Shown: positions 27,274 through 35,639 of the stretch, piece by piece
Numbering within the stretch: position 1 is the stretch's first letter
Layout: the number at the start of each line of letters is the position of its first letter
Translations under genes and position numbers: made by a program
Notes under the pieces: generated by a model
The model's input: the letters and a program-made list of their open reading frames with translations, nothing else
What the model was told of the DNA's origin: nothing
Databases searched by the model: none
NCBI GenBank assembly: GCA_965215755.1
Contig: OZ244119.1
Location: 5,890,001-5,954,000, forward strand
Origin: Tectiglobus sp965215755
Lineage (GTDB): Bacteria > Pseudomonadota > Alphaproteobacteria > Rhizobiales > Hyphomicrobiaceae
Length of the DNA stretch: 64,000 nt
Direction: 5' to 3'

Positions 27274-28011
27274 CTATTGTGGCATCCAATCAGCGGCCAA
27301 GACTGAACCGCCGTTGGCCGATTGGATCAGTATAACGCATCGTTCTCCACCACCGTGGAGGAGATCCTGCTTGAGTAGTCGAATAGTGGCGACCTCGCCG
27401 GACCACATGCCAACCGGGATGATGTTCCGCACAACGTTGTGAAAGGTGATTTGGCGACCCTGATTTTCGCCGCCTTTGATGTTGACCGTGACCGATTGGC
27501 TGACGGTTGCAACATAGATCGTAGCGGGCTTGTCCGGCCTTACTCCTGGACCTACTCTAATGGTGAAGCTGGATTTGTCTGATAGCAGTTCCAGTGTGAC
27601 GCGATCGCCTGAGAGTTGTCGAGCTGATTTCGTGATCGCGCGTTCGATCTGTGAACGATCAGAGCCGACTGCAACGGCGAGGCCGTTAGCGACGATTTGC
27701 GGTGTGTAGATCTTGCCATCGCCGCGAGCGCGAGAATACGCACGCTGGCGGCTCGAATGCGCGGCTTTCCCCAATGTATCCTTCCAACCCAAGTAGTCCC
27801 AATAATCTACGTTCAAAGAAAGCGCGATGACGTCAGGGCGGTCAACGAACGTCTTCAGCACACTCTGAGCGCGAGGACATAGGGAGCAACCCTGACTGGT
27901 GTAGAGTTCGATGACGTTCTTGGGATTGCCGGCGGCAGCTGCGGCTGACCAGATAGTGCAAAGAATTGCGCAGAGCAGCGCACGTTGCAGGGGGCGAATG
28001 GGATTAGTCAT
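27274..28011 (-). CDS. Secreted DUF1223 thioredoxin-like protein
   Basis: A 245-residue exported protein. A signal peptide (residues 1-27, cleavage near AAAAAG) precedes a thioredoxin-like domain with VIELYTSQGCSLCPRA, in which the CSLC pair takes the place of the CxxC redox site, then the characteristic DYWDYLGWKD and YTPQIVANG segments of DUF1223. Family members are periplasmic and common in alphaproteobacteria; their reaction is not established. It lies beside a large periplasmic redox operon on the same strand, separated by 147 bp from the operon's last gene, and may act with it. Confidence 0.85.
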   Translation of the reverse strand: MTNPIRPLQRALLCAILCTIWSAAAAAGNPKNVIELYTSQGCSLCPRAQSVLKTFVDRPDVIALSLNVDYWDYLGWKDTLGKAAHSSRQRAYSRARGDGKIYTPQIVANGLAVAVGSDRSQIERAITKSARQLSGDRVTLELLSDKSSFTIRVGPGVRPDKPATIYVATVSQSVTVNIKGGENQGRQITFHNVVRNIIPVGMWSGEVATIRLLKQDLLHGGGERCVILIQSANGGSVLAADWMPQ

Positions 28012-28158
28012 GGTTCAGACCGACTTCTGCGCAACTTAATCAGGCGTTTGATTAGGCCTATTGACGGATCAAAAGCGAATAACGTTTGGGTCATAGTGTT
28101 GCTCTTTGAACGACAAAACGGGCTTGCATCCCGAAACTATAGTTCACTCTTGCAAAGT

Positions 28159-29454
28159 TCAGCGATGACTGTTGGCCGGTCCATCAGACACGACGATTTG
28201 CAGCAGGATTGTCGATTGAACGACCGCTGCAATGATCGAGATCGCGAACACCGTCATCAATCCGAACATGGAAGCAAGAACACCGGCCAACAGAGGAAGA
28301 ATGAACGCCGGCGCAGTAATCGCATTGAAGTAACCGCTGTAAGCCGGCCGCCGATCGTCGGGAGAGATCTCCATCAAGAAGCCGATCACCGCAATAGTCA
28401 GGCCATTTGCCAAAGCGCCGAGGACAAAGAACACGGTAATGAACGTATAGAGCATCAGTTCACTCGGCAACGTCACCAACGAACCAAGCAGAAGGATTGC
28501 CGCCGGGGGAGCGATCCTGCCAAAAGCAATTGCTCGAAGTAGGCTTACCTTTCCAAGCCGATCGCCCCACCATCCCCACAGGAAATTTGAGGCAAGTGCA
28601 CCAGCAGTTTGGGCGGCAAGGAGCAACGCTACACGTTCGAGATCGAACCCGGCAACATTGGCCTGCACAACGTAAAACGGCATGGCCATCAGGACCGCAC
28701 CACCGCACCATTGCGCAAAGACAAATAGTCTGAACCGTTTATCGGAGTTAAAGACGGACCATCCTTCGTTGAGATATTGAAAGAATGTTGGCTTGGTGTC
28801 ACCGGTCCTACGGGAGGCTGGCTCGCACATCGCGGTAAATACGCCCGAGGAGATGAACATCAGGATCGATGCCATCCCCAATATGGCGGCGTAAGAGATT
28901 GGGAAGGCAAGTGCCCCCACCAACGAGTCGGCGATTACGGCGATCAGTAAGGCCAGGACGCCTCCACCAAAAAAACGGGTTGCCAGCAGTCGACTACGCT
29001 GCTCGGAAGGCACTGATCTCGCGACGATATCGTTGTACGGGACAGCTACAATTCCGCTAATGAACGCATACGCCGTCCAAAGAGACATGACAGCGATTGA
29101 CAGCACAACCCGCGGCCAATCTGATCCGAAATAGAGTACTGCTGACAACAATGCGATGCAGCAAGCACGCCCAAATGCGCCCACCACATAATATTTCATA
29201 CTGGAACCGCCGCGTTGCGCCAAGAAGCCAACGAAGAGCTGCGGAAATAACCAACCGAAGCGAAGAACAGCTGTTACAGCACCCACGGCGATGGGACTTC
29301 CCGTCAGTTGATGAACGAGGGCCGACATGATGGTCGCGGAATCGACAGCAGCAGAGCCCCCTTGAAACGTGATTCCGGCCGCAGCAATTTGCGTAAATTT
29401 GCGCCGCGTTTGTGGTTTGATGTCATGCTGGTGCGATTGCTGGATGGCTGGCAA
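28159..29454 (-). CDS. MFS transporter
   Basis: A 431-residue membrane protein with about 12 hydrophobic segments, major facilitator type. The loop with GWWGDRLGK resembles the G-x3-D-R-x-G/K signature between helices. The frame extends to 29511, but TTG 29454 is a better start: it lies 2 bases after the stop of the upstream gene, with AAAGG about nine bases before it, indicating coupled translation. It is the last gene of the long copper/thiol operon. Substrate unknown; a metal-chelate, peptide or drug are all possible. Confidence 0.8.
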   Translation of the reverse strand: MPAIQQSHQHDIKPQTRRKFTQIAAAGITFQGGSAAVDSATIMSALVHQLTGSPIAVGAVTAVLRFGWLFPQLFVGFLAQRGGSSMKYYVVGAFGRACCIALLSAVLYFGSDWPRVVLSIAVMSLWTAYAFISGIVAVPYNDIVARSVPSEQRSRLLATRFFGGGVLALLIAVIADSLVGALAFPISYAAILGMASILMFISSGVFTAMCEPASRRTGDTKPTFFQYLNEGWSVFNSDKRFRLFVFAQWCGGAVLMAMPFYVVQANVAGFDLERVALLLAAQTAGALASNFLWGWWGDRLGKVSLLRAIAFGRIAPPAAILLLGSLVTLPSELMLYTFITVFFVLGALANGLTIAVIGFLMEISPDDRRPAYSGYFNAITAPAFILPLLAGVLASMFGLMTVFAISIIAAVVQSTILLQIVVSDGPANSHR

Positions 29455-29456
29455 AG

Positions 29457-30116
29457 TTATTGACCTTTCCAATTCTGTGGATCGACAAAGAGACCAAACC
29501 AAATTGACCAAATGCCCAGGCCGACGAAGATCAGGCCGAGCAGCCGATTTCTTCGCACCAGCTTCTTTCCAAAGGTTTCGAGCCAGTTTGATAGGCCAGG
29601 CAACAATGCCATCACGATCAAGGGTGCGCTCAGCGCGAAACCGAATACGGCCATTAATGCGAACCCCACTATGATTGTGTCGCTGCTGGCTGCCAGACTG
29701 AGCAAGCCAAAAATAATCGGCGCGGCGCAGGCTGGAATGTTGAGCCCAAACGCGATACCCAAGGCAATTGGATTGCTTGCCAATTGCCAGGACGCGGGCG
29801 CGATTTCGAATCGCGTCTTGATCCGAGATGATTTCCCGGAAATGAAGATCAAACCCAACACCAGATATAGGATGCCGAACAGCAGCCAGACCGTTGTTTG
29901 AAATCCAATCAGCAATTGTCCGAGAACTGCAGCAAGTGCCCCTATGGCACCGGTCGTTAGAACGCGCGCCGTGATGAACGCAAACGTAATGGCGATCTTG
30001 CGCCGGATCGGTTCGCCTTGAATGCGGCCCAAGAAAAGAAGATGACTGCCGACAGTGCAGGGCTCGATGAACCCGAGGAGGCCAAGACCGGCTGCAACCA
30101 GGAACGATGTGCTCAT
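29457..30116 (-). CDS. CcdA-like membrane thiol-electron carrier
   Basis: A 219-residue protein with six hydrophobic segments. It has a Cys in helix 1 (FIEPCTVGSH) and one in the middle (NIPACAAPI), matching the two-Cys arrangement of CcdA and the DsbD core, which move reducing equivalents across the inner membrane. It is distinct in sequence from the CcdA encoded 10 bp upstream, so this operon has two members of the superfamily in tandem. It may serve a different periplasmic partner (for example one of the thioredoxin-like proteins of the operon). Confidence 0.8.
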   Translation of the reverse strand: MSTSFLVAAGLGLLGFIEPCTVGSHLLFLGRIQGEPIRRKIAITFAFITARVLTTGAIGALAAVLGQLLIGFQTTVWLLFGILYLVLGLIFISGKSSRIKTRFEIAPASWQLASNPIALGIAFGLNIPACAAPIIFGLLSLAASSDTIIVGFALMAVFGFALSAPLIVMALLPGLSNWLETFGKKLVRRNRLLGLIFVGLGIWSIWFGLFVDPQNWKGQ

Positions 30117-30126
30117 TGCCGCCCCA

Positions 30127-30867
30127 CTATCCCAACTGACCTAAAACCGGAAACACATCGAGCAGCCAATATGAGAATGCTGACAGCATATCCGTGATCA
30201 TCGCGACGCCCATTACAATCATGATCACACCGGCAACCTTGTAGAGCCATCGACCGACACGACGGGTCGACCTTACGCCGCTCACTAGTTTGTCGGTGAA
30301 GATTGCGGCCACGACGAAAGGCACGCCGAGGCCAGCTGAATAGATGGCCAGCAGTATCACACCGTTACTGATATCGGCGGAGGCTGCAGAAGCTGTTAAG
30401 ATGGCACCCAGGATGGGACCGATACACGGAGTCCATCCGAACCCGAAGGCAAGCCCCAGAACGTAGGAAGACAACAGCTTGCCGCCCGGAAGTGAAGTAT
30501 GAAATCGAAAGTCCGATTGTAGTTGATTGATCGAGACGGCGCCGACCATGAATAAGCCAAAGACAGTGACGATGATCCCACCAACGATGTTCAGCTCATA
30601 GCGATGTGTTAATAGCAATGTCCCGATCGCGGACGCACTAGCTCCCAAAGCGATGAAGACCGTTGAGAAGCCCAATACAAAGCCGAGACTGAGACCAACG
30701 ATGCGCAGACGCTGCCATGACGGAACATCGCCATCTGAGGTATTCGTGATACCCCCCGCGACGTAGGACACATAGCCTGGCACGAGCGGCAGGACACACG
30801 GTGATAGAAACGATACGATACCTGCCACAAATGCGAGCGGCATGCCGATCGAAGCTGCATCGGTCAT
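30127..30867 (-). CDS. ccdA: CcdA, cytochrome c biogenesis thiol transporter
   Basis: Inner-membrane protein of 246 residues that passes electrons from cytoplasmic thioredoxin to periplasmic CcmG/TlpA-like proteins. The family motifs FLSPCVLPLVPGY (first Cys) and GFGWTPCIGPILGA (second Cys) are both intact, and six helices are visible. AAGGAG five bases before the ATG overlaps the end of the upstream dsbA-like gene (2-base gap). The operon also encodes CcmG-like and TlpA-like acceptors. Confidence 0.93.
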   Translation of the reverse strand: MTDAASIGMPLAFVAGIVSFLSPCVLPLVPGYVSYVAGGITNTSDGDVPSWQRLRIVGLSLGFVLGFSTVFIALGASASAIGTLLLTHRYELNIVGGIIVTVFGLFMVGAVSINQLQSDFRFHTSLPGGKLLSSYVLGLAFGFGWTPCIGPILGAILTASAASADISNGVILLAIYSAGLGVPFVVAAIFTDKLVSGVRSTRRVGRWLYKVAGVIMIVMGVAMITDMLSAFSYWLLDVFPVLGQLG

Positions 30868-30869
30868 CG

Positions 30870-31670
30870 CTACTCCTTGCCACGTGCCTTGGCCACAAGC
30901 TGTTTCAGTGCCGCAAATCCAATCGCTCCCGGCACAATTTCCTTGCCAACTACGAAGGCGGGCGTACCGTTGATGCCAAGCTCGGTCGCAAGCGCAATAT
31001 TGCGCTTCAGAGCGGCTTCAATTTTCGGGTCTGCCATATCTTTTTCGAGTCGCTTGATGTCAATCCCGAGTTTTCCGGCGGTTCGTAGAACGGCTTCTTT
31101 GGTGACAGTGCCGCGTCCCTTCATCAGCGCGTGGTGAAGTTTGACATACTTACCCTGACGATGGGCAGCGAGCGCGGCTTTCGCAGCGAATGTCGAATTT
31201 GGACCCAGGATCGGGAACTCTTTGTAGACGATCCGAAGCTTGGGATCGGATGCTTCAAGCTTCATCATGTCGGGTGAAACACGACGACAGTAGGGGCAGT
31301 TGTAGTCAAAGAATTCGACGAGACTGACATCACCGTCGGGATTACCTGAGACTGGCGTGGCCGGATCACGAAGGAGTTCGTCAGCGCGCGCAACAATCAT
31401 CTTACGCGCAGCCTTTACTTGGTCGGCACGTTGTTTTGCTTCATACCGCTGCATTGCTTCAACGATGACTTCGGGGTTTTTCAGCAGGTAGTCTCGAACT
31501 TTCCGTTCGAATTCACCCGGGGGCTGTTTGCTCTGGTTGACCTGTGCGCTAACGCGATCGGACCGCAGTTCAATTACCGGCGGCAATGCAAATAGTGAGA
31601 GCGCTAATCCAAGCGTGATCGCGAATATATAAAAGGGGCGCCAAGTCCACGTTCGCAATGATTTGTGCAT
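30870..31670 (-). CDS. DsbA-family periplasmic thiol oxidoreductase
   Basis: A 266-residue protein with an N-terminal membrane anchor or signal (residues ~15-33), a charged helical linker (EFERKVRDYLLKNPEVIVEAMQ) typical of the ScsC/Com1-like group, and a thioredoxin fold with the FFDYNCPYCRRV active site (CPYC) and the cis-Pro in GTPAFV near the C-terminus. The linker helix in ScsC proteins drives trimerisation. It adjoins ccdA (2-bp gap). In Scs systems such proteins protect against copper by isomerising or reducing disulphides, which suits this operon. Confidence 0.9.
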   Translation of the reverse strand: MHKSLRTWTWRPFYIFAITLGLALSLFALPPVIELRSDRVSAQVNQSKQPPGEFERKVRDYLLKNPEVIVEAMQRYEAKQRADQVKAARKMIVARADELLRDPATPVSGNPDGDVSLVEFFDYNCPYCRRVSPDMMKLEASDPKLRIVYKEFPILGPNSTFAAKAALAAHRQGKYVKLHHALMKGRGTVTKEAVLRTAGKLGIDIKRLEKDMADPKIEAALKRNIALATELGINGTPAFVVGKEIVPGAIGFAALKQLVAKARGKE

Positions 31671-31675
31671 GGTGT

Positions 31676-32200
31676 TTATTCCACTAGTGTTTTGGGTTTA
31701 GGGGTTCGTCGCGCCCACCAGAATCCGGCCAGTGGAATGATGATCCACTGCAAGATAGGTGAAAGCCCTGTCTCAATGAACGGTATAACCGGCATCAAAT
31801 CAGAATAGGCCCACGACTTGCGAACGACGACATTGAGCCATTCGCTAAAGATCGTGTATCCGACGCCAAATAGGATTGTGAGCGTTGCAACGATTTGGAA
31901 TCGGCTCGCGGGCCACGATTGATTGCCAGCAATGAATAGGGCCAAAAAGATGGAGCTCAACGCAATAAGTACATCGCCGCCCGTACAATGAACGGCGGCG
32001 AAGATAATTTCATTTATGGTCCCTGTGGTCGCTATCGTGTAAAGCGGGATGTGTGCAAACTCCCAGAGAAGGTTTGCGATTGCGACAACGATCATGTAAC
32101 GGCGCAATGCGGAGAGCCAGTCGAAGTCGTGCGGCGTGAAACTCAATACTTCTTGTCGGTGTTGCAGGCGCTGATCCGCCAATCTAATTTCGCTACTCAT
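31676..32200 (-). CDS. Polytopic membrane protein of unknown function
   Basis: A 174-residue protein with four to five hydrophobic segments and the conserved-looking stretches FAHIPLYT, HCTGGDVLIA and SEWLNV. His, Cys, Asp and Glu in or near membrane segments could bind metal. Start at ATG 32200, which overlaps the upstream stop by 8 bases (ATGAGTAG); an earlier ATG at 32260 would lie inside the upstream gene. I do not recognise a named family with confidence. Its constant placement with copper chaperone genes on both sides suggests a metal-related role. Confidence 0.75.
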   Translation of the reverse strand: MSSEIRLADQRLQHRQEVLSFTPHDFDWLSALRRYMIVVAIANLLWEFAHIPLYTIATTGTINEIIFAAVHCTGGDVLIALSSIFLALFIAGNQSWPASRFQIVATLTILFGVGYTIFSEWLNVVVRKSWAYSDLMPVIPFIETGLSPILQWIIIPLAGFWWARRTPKPKTLVE

Positions 32201-32657
32201 CTTTTGGGCCCAGCGATGCAATTGAAAGAATTGGTACTTGGACGCGAACCTGCTCAGCATTCTGGAACTGCAATACGAGCGTCAAGTGTTCGCCTTTGCG
32301 CAGGCGTTGGCGAAGACCTGTCAGCATGAGATGCATACCTGCTGGTTTCATCTTGATCACTTGGCCAGGATCAATTGCTAAATTCTTGACGACCTGCATC
32401 CGCATGATGCCGTCCTTGGATGTCGTACTATGAACCATCACCTTTTCTGCCCAGGGTGAGGTCACGCCAAGCAATCGATCTTTCGCTTTCGCATTGTTTC
32501 GGAGAGTGATGTACGCCACGCCCGGTCGCGAGGGCAAAATTGATGCGCGCGCCCAGGGTTGGGATACCACTATCTGCGGCTCACTTTGAGCAATGCCCGG
32601 CGCTTGATTGACCAGAATCATTAAAATCGAAAGGCAAGCCAATCGTCTATTCCGCAT
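32193..32657 (-). CDS. PCuAC-type periplasmic copper(I) chaperone
   Basis: A 154-residue exported protein. The signal peptide ends near GIAQS. The copper site follows the family pattern: His in MVHSTT, Met in MRMQ about ten residues on, and GMHLML further down, giving H-x~10-M-x~21-H-x-M. PCuAC proteins hand Cu(I) to SCO proteins and the CuA centre. Start at ATG 32657 is set by GGAGG five bases upstream. The SCO1 gene directly upstream (17 bp) is the expected partner. No CuA oxidase is encoded in the window. Confidence 0.92.
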   Translation of the reverse strand: MRNRRLACLSILMILVNQAPGIAQSEPQIVVSQPWARASILPSRPGVAYITLRNNAKAKDRLLGVTSPWAEKVMVHSTTSKDGIMRMQVVKNLAIDPGQVIKMKPAGMHLMLTGLRQRLRKGEHLTLVLQFQNAEQVRVQVPILSIASLGPKDE

Positions 32658-32674
32658 TCGTCCTCCAACTTCTC

Positions 32675-33409
32675 TCACAACCGCTGTCTAATCGCAGCAG
32701 CAATCTGTGCCGGCGTATTGCGTTTTTCCGTGAACACGGCCTCGTATTTCCCAGCAGGTGTCATCAAGCAAATGAAGCCCGAATGGTTCATAAAATAGCC
32801 ATCAGGTGCATCCTCCTTTTCGACTTTCGAGTAGTAGATCCGAAAGGACCGCGCGGCCTTTTCGACTTCGCCTGGTGTGCCTGTGAGGCCAAGCAAGTTC
32901 GGATGAATTGCTGTGAAGTATTCCTTGAGGACGTCTGGAGTATCGCGCTTTGGGTCGACGGTGATGAATAAAACGGCGACTTTTGCGGCGGCGTCGCCAA
33001 GCTCGTCAATGACTTGCCCCATCGCTGCTAAGGTTGTTGGACATACGTCCGGACAATAGGTAAATCCAAAGAAGACGAACTGCCATCGTCCCGCAAAGTC
33101 ATTCTGGGTCACGCGCTGACCGTTGTGGTCGATCAAACTGAACTCGCTCTTGACGAGCGCTTTTCCAGTTTGACGGACCGGGCCAAGTAAATATTGGTTG
33201 ACCAGCTGCCAACCAACCACGCCTGAAACGGCCACGCACAAAATTGCGATAGCGATCCAGCTCGCATGGCGAATGGTCGTCAGTTTCTGAGAATATTGAG
33301 TTCCCGTCTGAGCCGTATCGCTTCTATTACTTGTGGACGGGTTATCGCCCGTGGCCAATTTTTCTGTGTCGTTGCTCATCACGCAATCTTCGTTATGTGA
33401 TTTACTCAT
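32675..33409 (-). CDS. SCO1/SenC copper-binding thioredoxin-like protein
   Basis: A 244-residue inner-membrane protein with a long, polar, Ser/Thr-rich N-terminus (~45 residues), one transmembrane helix (residues ~48-70) and a periplasmic domain with the copper site FTYCPDVCPT (CxxxC) and the ligand His in FMNHSGF. SCO proteins load CuA or act as thiol reductants. The extended N-terminus is unusual; ATG 33379 is an alternative start that shortens it. A second SCO gene lies at 54645-55265. Confidence 0.92.
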   Translation of the reverse strand: MSKSHNEDCVMSNDTEKLATGDNPSTSNRSDTAQTGTQYSQKLTTIRHASWIAIAILCVAVSGVVGWQLVNQYLLGPVRQTGKALVKSEFSLIDHNGQRVTQNDFAGRWQFVFFGFTYCPDVCPTTLAAMGQVIDELGDAAAKVAVLFITVDPKRDTPDVLKEYFTAIHPNLLGLTGTPGEVEKAARSFRIYYSKVEKEDAPDGYFMNHSGFICLMTPAGKYEAVFTEKRNTPAQIAAAIRQRL

Positions 33410-33471
33410 GTTGCGGCCAAGGTTGGCCGTGTCTAAATCATTTCAGTCACGGCTGCAGCCTTAGTGAGCTG

Positions 33472-33735
33472 CTAGTTTGATTTGTCGGTCTTATCGCTCG
33501 CGCCACCCTTGCTACAGGCGAAGCATACGCCGACCGCGCACATCACCAAGCATGGCAGAAGGCTTAAAAGTACTGGAGCAACGCCGATTGCTAGCAACCA
33601 CGACCAGTTTAGTACCAAGCCTGTTACGATTGCGACGATGGCAAGCACCATCAGGCCGCGCCGGGTCATCATGAGCGCCAAGAGCGGGGGCAGAATCGGC
33701 AGAGACTGTGTGCTCTTATCAGTATTATCGACCAT
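33472..33735 (-). CDS. Small Cys-rich membrane protein, 87 residues
   Basis: Two hydrophobic segments (residues ~27-45 and 48-70) and a cysteine cluster at the end of the second: CLVMCAVGVCFACSKG, four Cys in fourteen residues. The start is ATG 33735 with AAGGTG seven bases upstream. The family is not known to me. The Cys spacing, in a copper/thiol operon between SCO1 and a TlpA-like protein, suggests Cu(I) binding or thiol relay at the membrane. Confidence 0.7.
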   Translation of the reverse strand: MVDNTDKSTQSLPILPPLLALMMTRRGLMVLAIVAIVTGLVLNWSWLLAIGVAPVLLSLLPCLVMCAVGVCFACSKGGASDKTDKSN

Positions 33736-33748
33736 CACAATTCACCTT

Positions 33749-34297
33749 TCATTGTTTGGATTGATCAACATGGGACTTAAGAAACGCGACCATCTCAGCC
33801 GTATCCCACTCGGCTGGCCCAATGAGGCGTCCGATCTCTTCTCCTGACGGAGAGATCAAATACGTCATGGGCAGACCAATAACGCGGAGTTCGCGCATTA
33901 TCCGCATCGTCGGATCAATCACGATGCGAAGGTGCTTGATGCCTATTTCCGCGTAGAACTTGCGCACGACGCGAGTGCCGGCGCGGTCAACCGACAATGC
34001 GACAACTTCGAAGCCTTCGCCGCCAATTGATTTTTGGAGCCGGTCCAGAGTCGGCATCTCTTTGCGGCACGGTCCGCACCACGTGGCCCAGATATTTAAA
34101 AGGACAGCCTTGCCTCGATAGTCGGCAAGTTGGGCCTTACCACCACTGCCATCTTGAAACTGAATGTTGACGATCGCCTTGGGTGATGGATGAACGATGA
34201 ACCCGTGAGGAGCTTTCGCGCTTTGTGACGCTGTGGCTTTTAATGCAAAAACTACAGCAAACAGCGCGATCGTGGAGACGAGTTTGGTAAGCTTCAT
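33749..34297 (-). CDS. TlpA-like periplasmic thioredoxin
   Basis: A 182-residue exported thiol-disulphide oxidoreductase. The signal peptide (residues 1-23) precedes a thioredoxin fold with active site ATWCGPCRKEMP and cis-Pro in GLPMTYL. TlpA proteins reduce SCO and the CuA subunit in alphaproteobacteria. It overlaps the CcmG-like gene upstream by 4 bases (ATGA), so the two are made together; CcdA of the same operon would keep them reduced. Confidence 0.92.
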   Translation of the reverse strand: MKLTKLVSTIALFAVVFALKATASQSAKAPHGFIVHPSPKAIVNIQFQDGSGGKAQLADYRGKAVLLNIWATWCGPCRKEMPTLDRLQKSIGGEGFEVVALSVDRAGTRVVRKFYAEIGIKHLRIVIDPTMRIMRELRVIGLPMTYLISPSGEEIGRLIGPAEWDTAEMVAFLKSHVDQSKQ

Positions 34298-34890
34298 TTC
34301 GCGAGACCTTTTCGTGCTTGCAGCTCTGCGACCAACGGAAAGATTTTATTCTGCAGGACGTCTTCGCTGATCGGGCCGATATGTTTGTAGGCAATGACCC
34401 CGTCGCGGCCGACGACAAACGTCTCCGGTACGCCATAGACGCCCCAGTCGATTGCCACACGGCCATTGAGATCCGCGCCAATTCGCGAATAGGGATCACC
34501 TAACTCGGCGAGCCAGGCGAGCGCATGATCTGCTTGGTCTTTGTAGTTCAAGCCGTAGATCGGCAGACGGCCCTCTTTCGCAAGGCGCATAAAGATTGGG
34601 TGTTCGAGGCGGCAGGCCGTGCACCAAGACGCAAATACATTGACAAGTGAGACCTTGCCTACGAGGTCGCGGGTCGCCAGGCCAAGCTTACGGCCTTCAA
34701 TGGGCGGCAGGTGAAACTGCGGTGCTGGTCTACCAATGAGGTTTGAAGGAACATCGCGCGAGGCGATCGTCAGCCCCCAACCCAGGAGGAGCGCAAGAAT
34801 GGCAAATACAATACCAGGCACTAGCAATACGAAACGCCTCGAAGAACGTGGCTGTTCTGGTCTGGCTTCAGATGTGATGGGGGTGTTCAT
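34294..34890 (-). CDS. CcmG/DsbE-like membrane-anchored thioredoxin
   Basis: A 198-residue protein with an N-terminal anchor (residues ~17-38) and a CcmG-type domain: RPAPQFHLPPIEG, active site ASWCTACRLEHP, GLNYKDQ and the GVYGVPETFVV cis-Pro region with the acidic central motif of CcmG enzymes. CcmG reduces apocytochrome c thiols before haem attachment. The CTAC dipeptide differs from the more usual CPTC or CVPC. Start ATG 34890 avoids a non-conserved 34-residue extension. Two cytochrome c genes of the operon could be its clients. Confidence 0.9.
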   Translation of the reverse strand: MNTPITSEARPEQPRSSRRFVLLVPGIVFAILALLLGWGLTIASRDVPSNLIGRPAPQFHLPPIEGRKLGLATRDLVGKVSLVNVFASWCTACRLEHPIFMRLAKEGRLPIYGLNYKDQADHALAWLAELGDPYSRIGADLNGRVAIDWGVYGVPETFVVGRDGVIAYKHIGPISEDVLQNKIFPLVAELQARKGLAK

Positions 34891-34904
34891 CGGTGTGGTC
34901 CGAA

Positions 34905-35045
34905 TCAATTGAAGAACACGTACTTGGCGAGCGCTGCAATCGCCAAGACAACGAGGACCAAAGACAACAAGCCAAACAGGCCCATGCCCCACATCATCGG
35001 ACCGGTCATATGATCCATCATCCGGCCACCCATCATCGCGATCAT
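34905..35045 (-). CDS. Small Met-rich membrane peptide, 46 residues
   Basis: The product has a Met-rich N-terminus (MIAMMGGRMMDHMTGPMMWG: nine Met plus one His in twenty residues) followed by one transmembrane helix ending in LAIAALAKYVFF. GGGAG lies nine bases upstream of the ATG, and the start overlaps the stop of the cytochrome gene (TAATG). Met/His clusters of this type bind Cu(I) in the periplasm. The helix end is almost identical to that of the peptide at 35473-35634. Confidence 0.7.
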   Translation of the reverse strand: MIAMMGGRMMDHMTGPMMWGMGLFGLLSLVLVVLAIAALAKYVFFN

Positions 35046-35473
35046 TATTTCGTTCTCCCTTTCATTGCATCGTGGCGCTGACGAATGTGGATCGGCCAAG
35101 TGCTCTTGATGAAGGCAAGCACAGCCTGGATCTCGGCATCGCCGAGAATGTTCGCGAAGCCAGGCATGTCGCTCTTATAATCGCCACCGACGATCTTTTC
35201 GGTACCGAGTTTTGTGATCCGAAAGAGCTGTTCCATAGAGTGGTGCCAGGTGTGGCCACTGGCATCGTGCGGAGGCGCCGGCAGACGCCCACTGGCTTTG
35301 CGCTGTCGCCAGTTCGGTTCGCCTTCGAGATTCTTCCCGTGACAGGCAGCGCAGTGCTTGTCGTAGATCAGCTTACCTTGTGCAATTTTTTCTCGTGCTG
35401 CCTCATCAGCAAGTGCGCTTGATGAAAGCGGAACAAGAACAACTGCAAGAAGGCCGCGGGTTGTACGCGACAT
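35045..35473 (-). CDS. Periplasmic mono-haem cytochrome c
   Basis: A 142-residue class I cytochrome. Signal peptide to about SSALA, haem site CAACHGKNLEG, and probable axial Met in YKSDMPGF. Start at ATG 35473 with GGAGG upstream, overlapping the stop of the previous small gene by one base (TAATG). The His-rich loop PPHDASGHTWHHSME between haem site and Met ligand could bind extra metal. It is likely an electron acceptor for the multicopper oxidase or for thiol oxidation in this operon. Confidence 0.9.
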   Translation of the reverse strand: MSRTTRGLLAVVLVPLSSSALADEAAREKIAQGKLIYDKHCAACHGKNLEGEPNWRQRKASGRLPAPPHDASGHTWHHSMEQLFRITKLGTEKIVGGDYKSDMPGFANILGDAEIQAVLAFIKSTWPIHIRQRHDAMKGRTK

Positions 35474-35634
35474 TAGTTGACCCTCCATCTGGAGTGATCA
35501 AAGACGTACTTGGCCAAGGCTGCAATCGCGAGCAGAAGCAGTAACCCGATGCCAAACGCCAAGCCGCTCATGATCGCCATAGAAAGCCAATCAGCCATCG
35601 CGCACGGCGTGTTGGATAAGGTATGCCCGGTCAT
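35473..35634 (-). CDS. Small membrane peptide, 53 residues
   Basis: One transmembrane helix (residues ~20-42) with LLLLLAIAALAKYVF and a short basic tail, preceded by a polar N-terminus with one Cys and Met residues. The helix end matches the peptide at 34905-35045. ATG 35634 starts five bases after the upstream stop; GGAA lies close. The stop overlaps the cytochrome start by one base. No family name is known to me; paired siblings flanking a cytochrome suggest subunits of a membrane complex. Confidence 0.65.
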   Translation of the reverse strand: MTGHTLSNTPCAMADWLSMAIMSGLAFGIGLLLLLAIAALAKYVFDHSRWRVN

Positions 35635-35639
35635 CGCCG

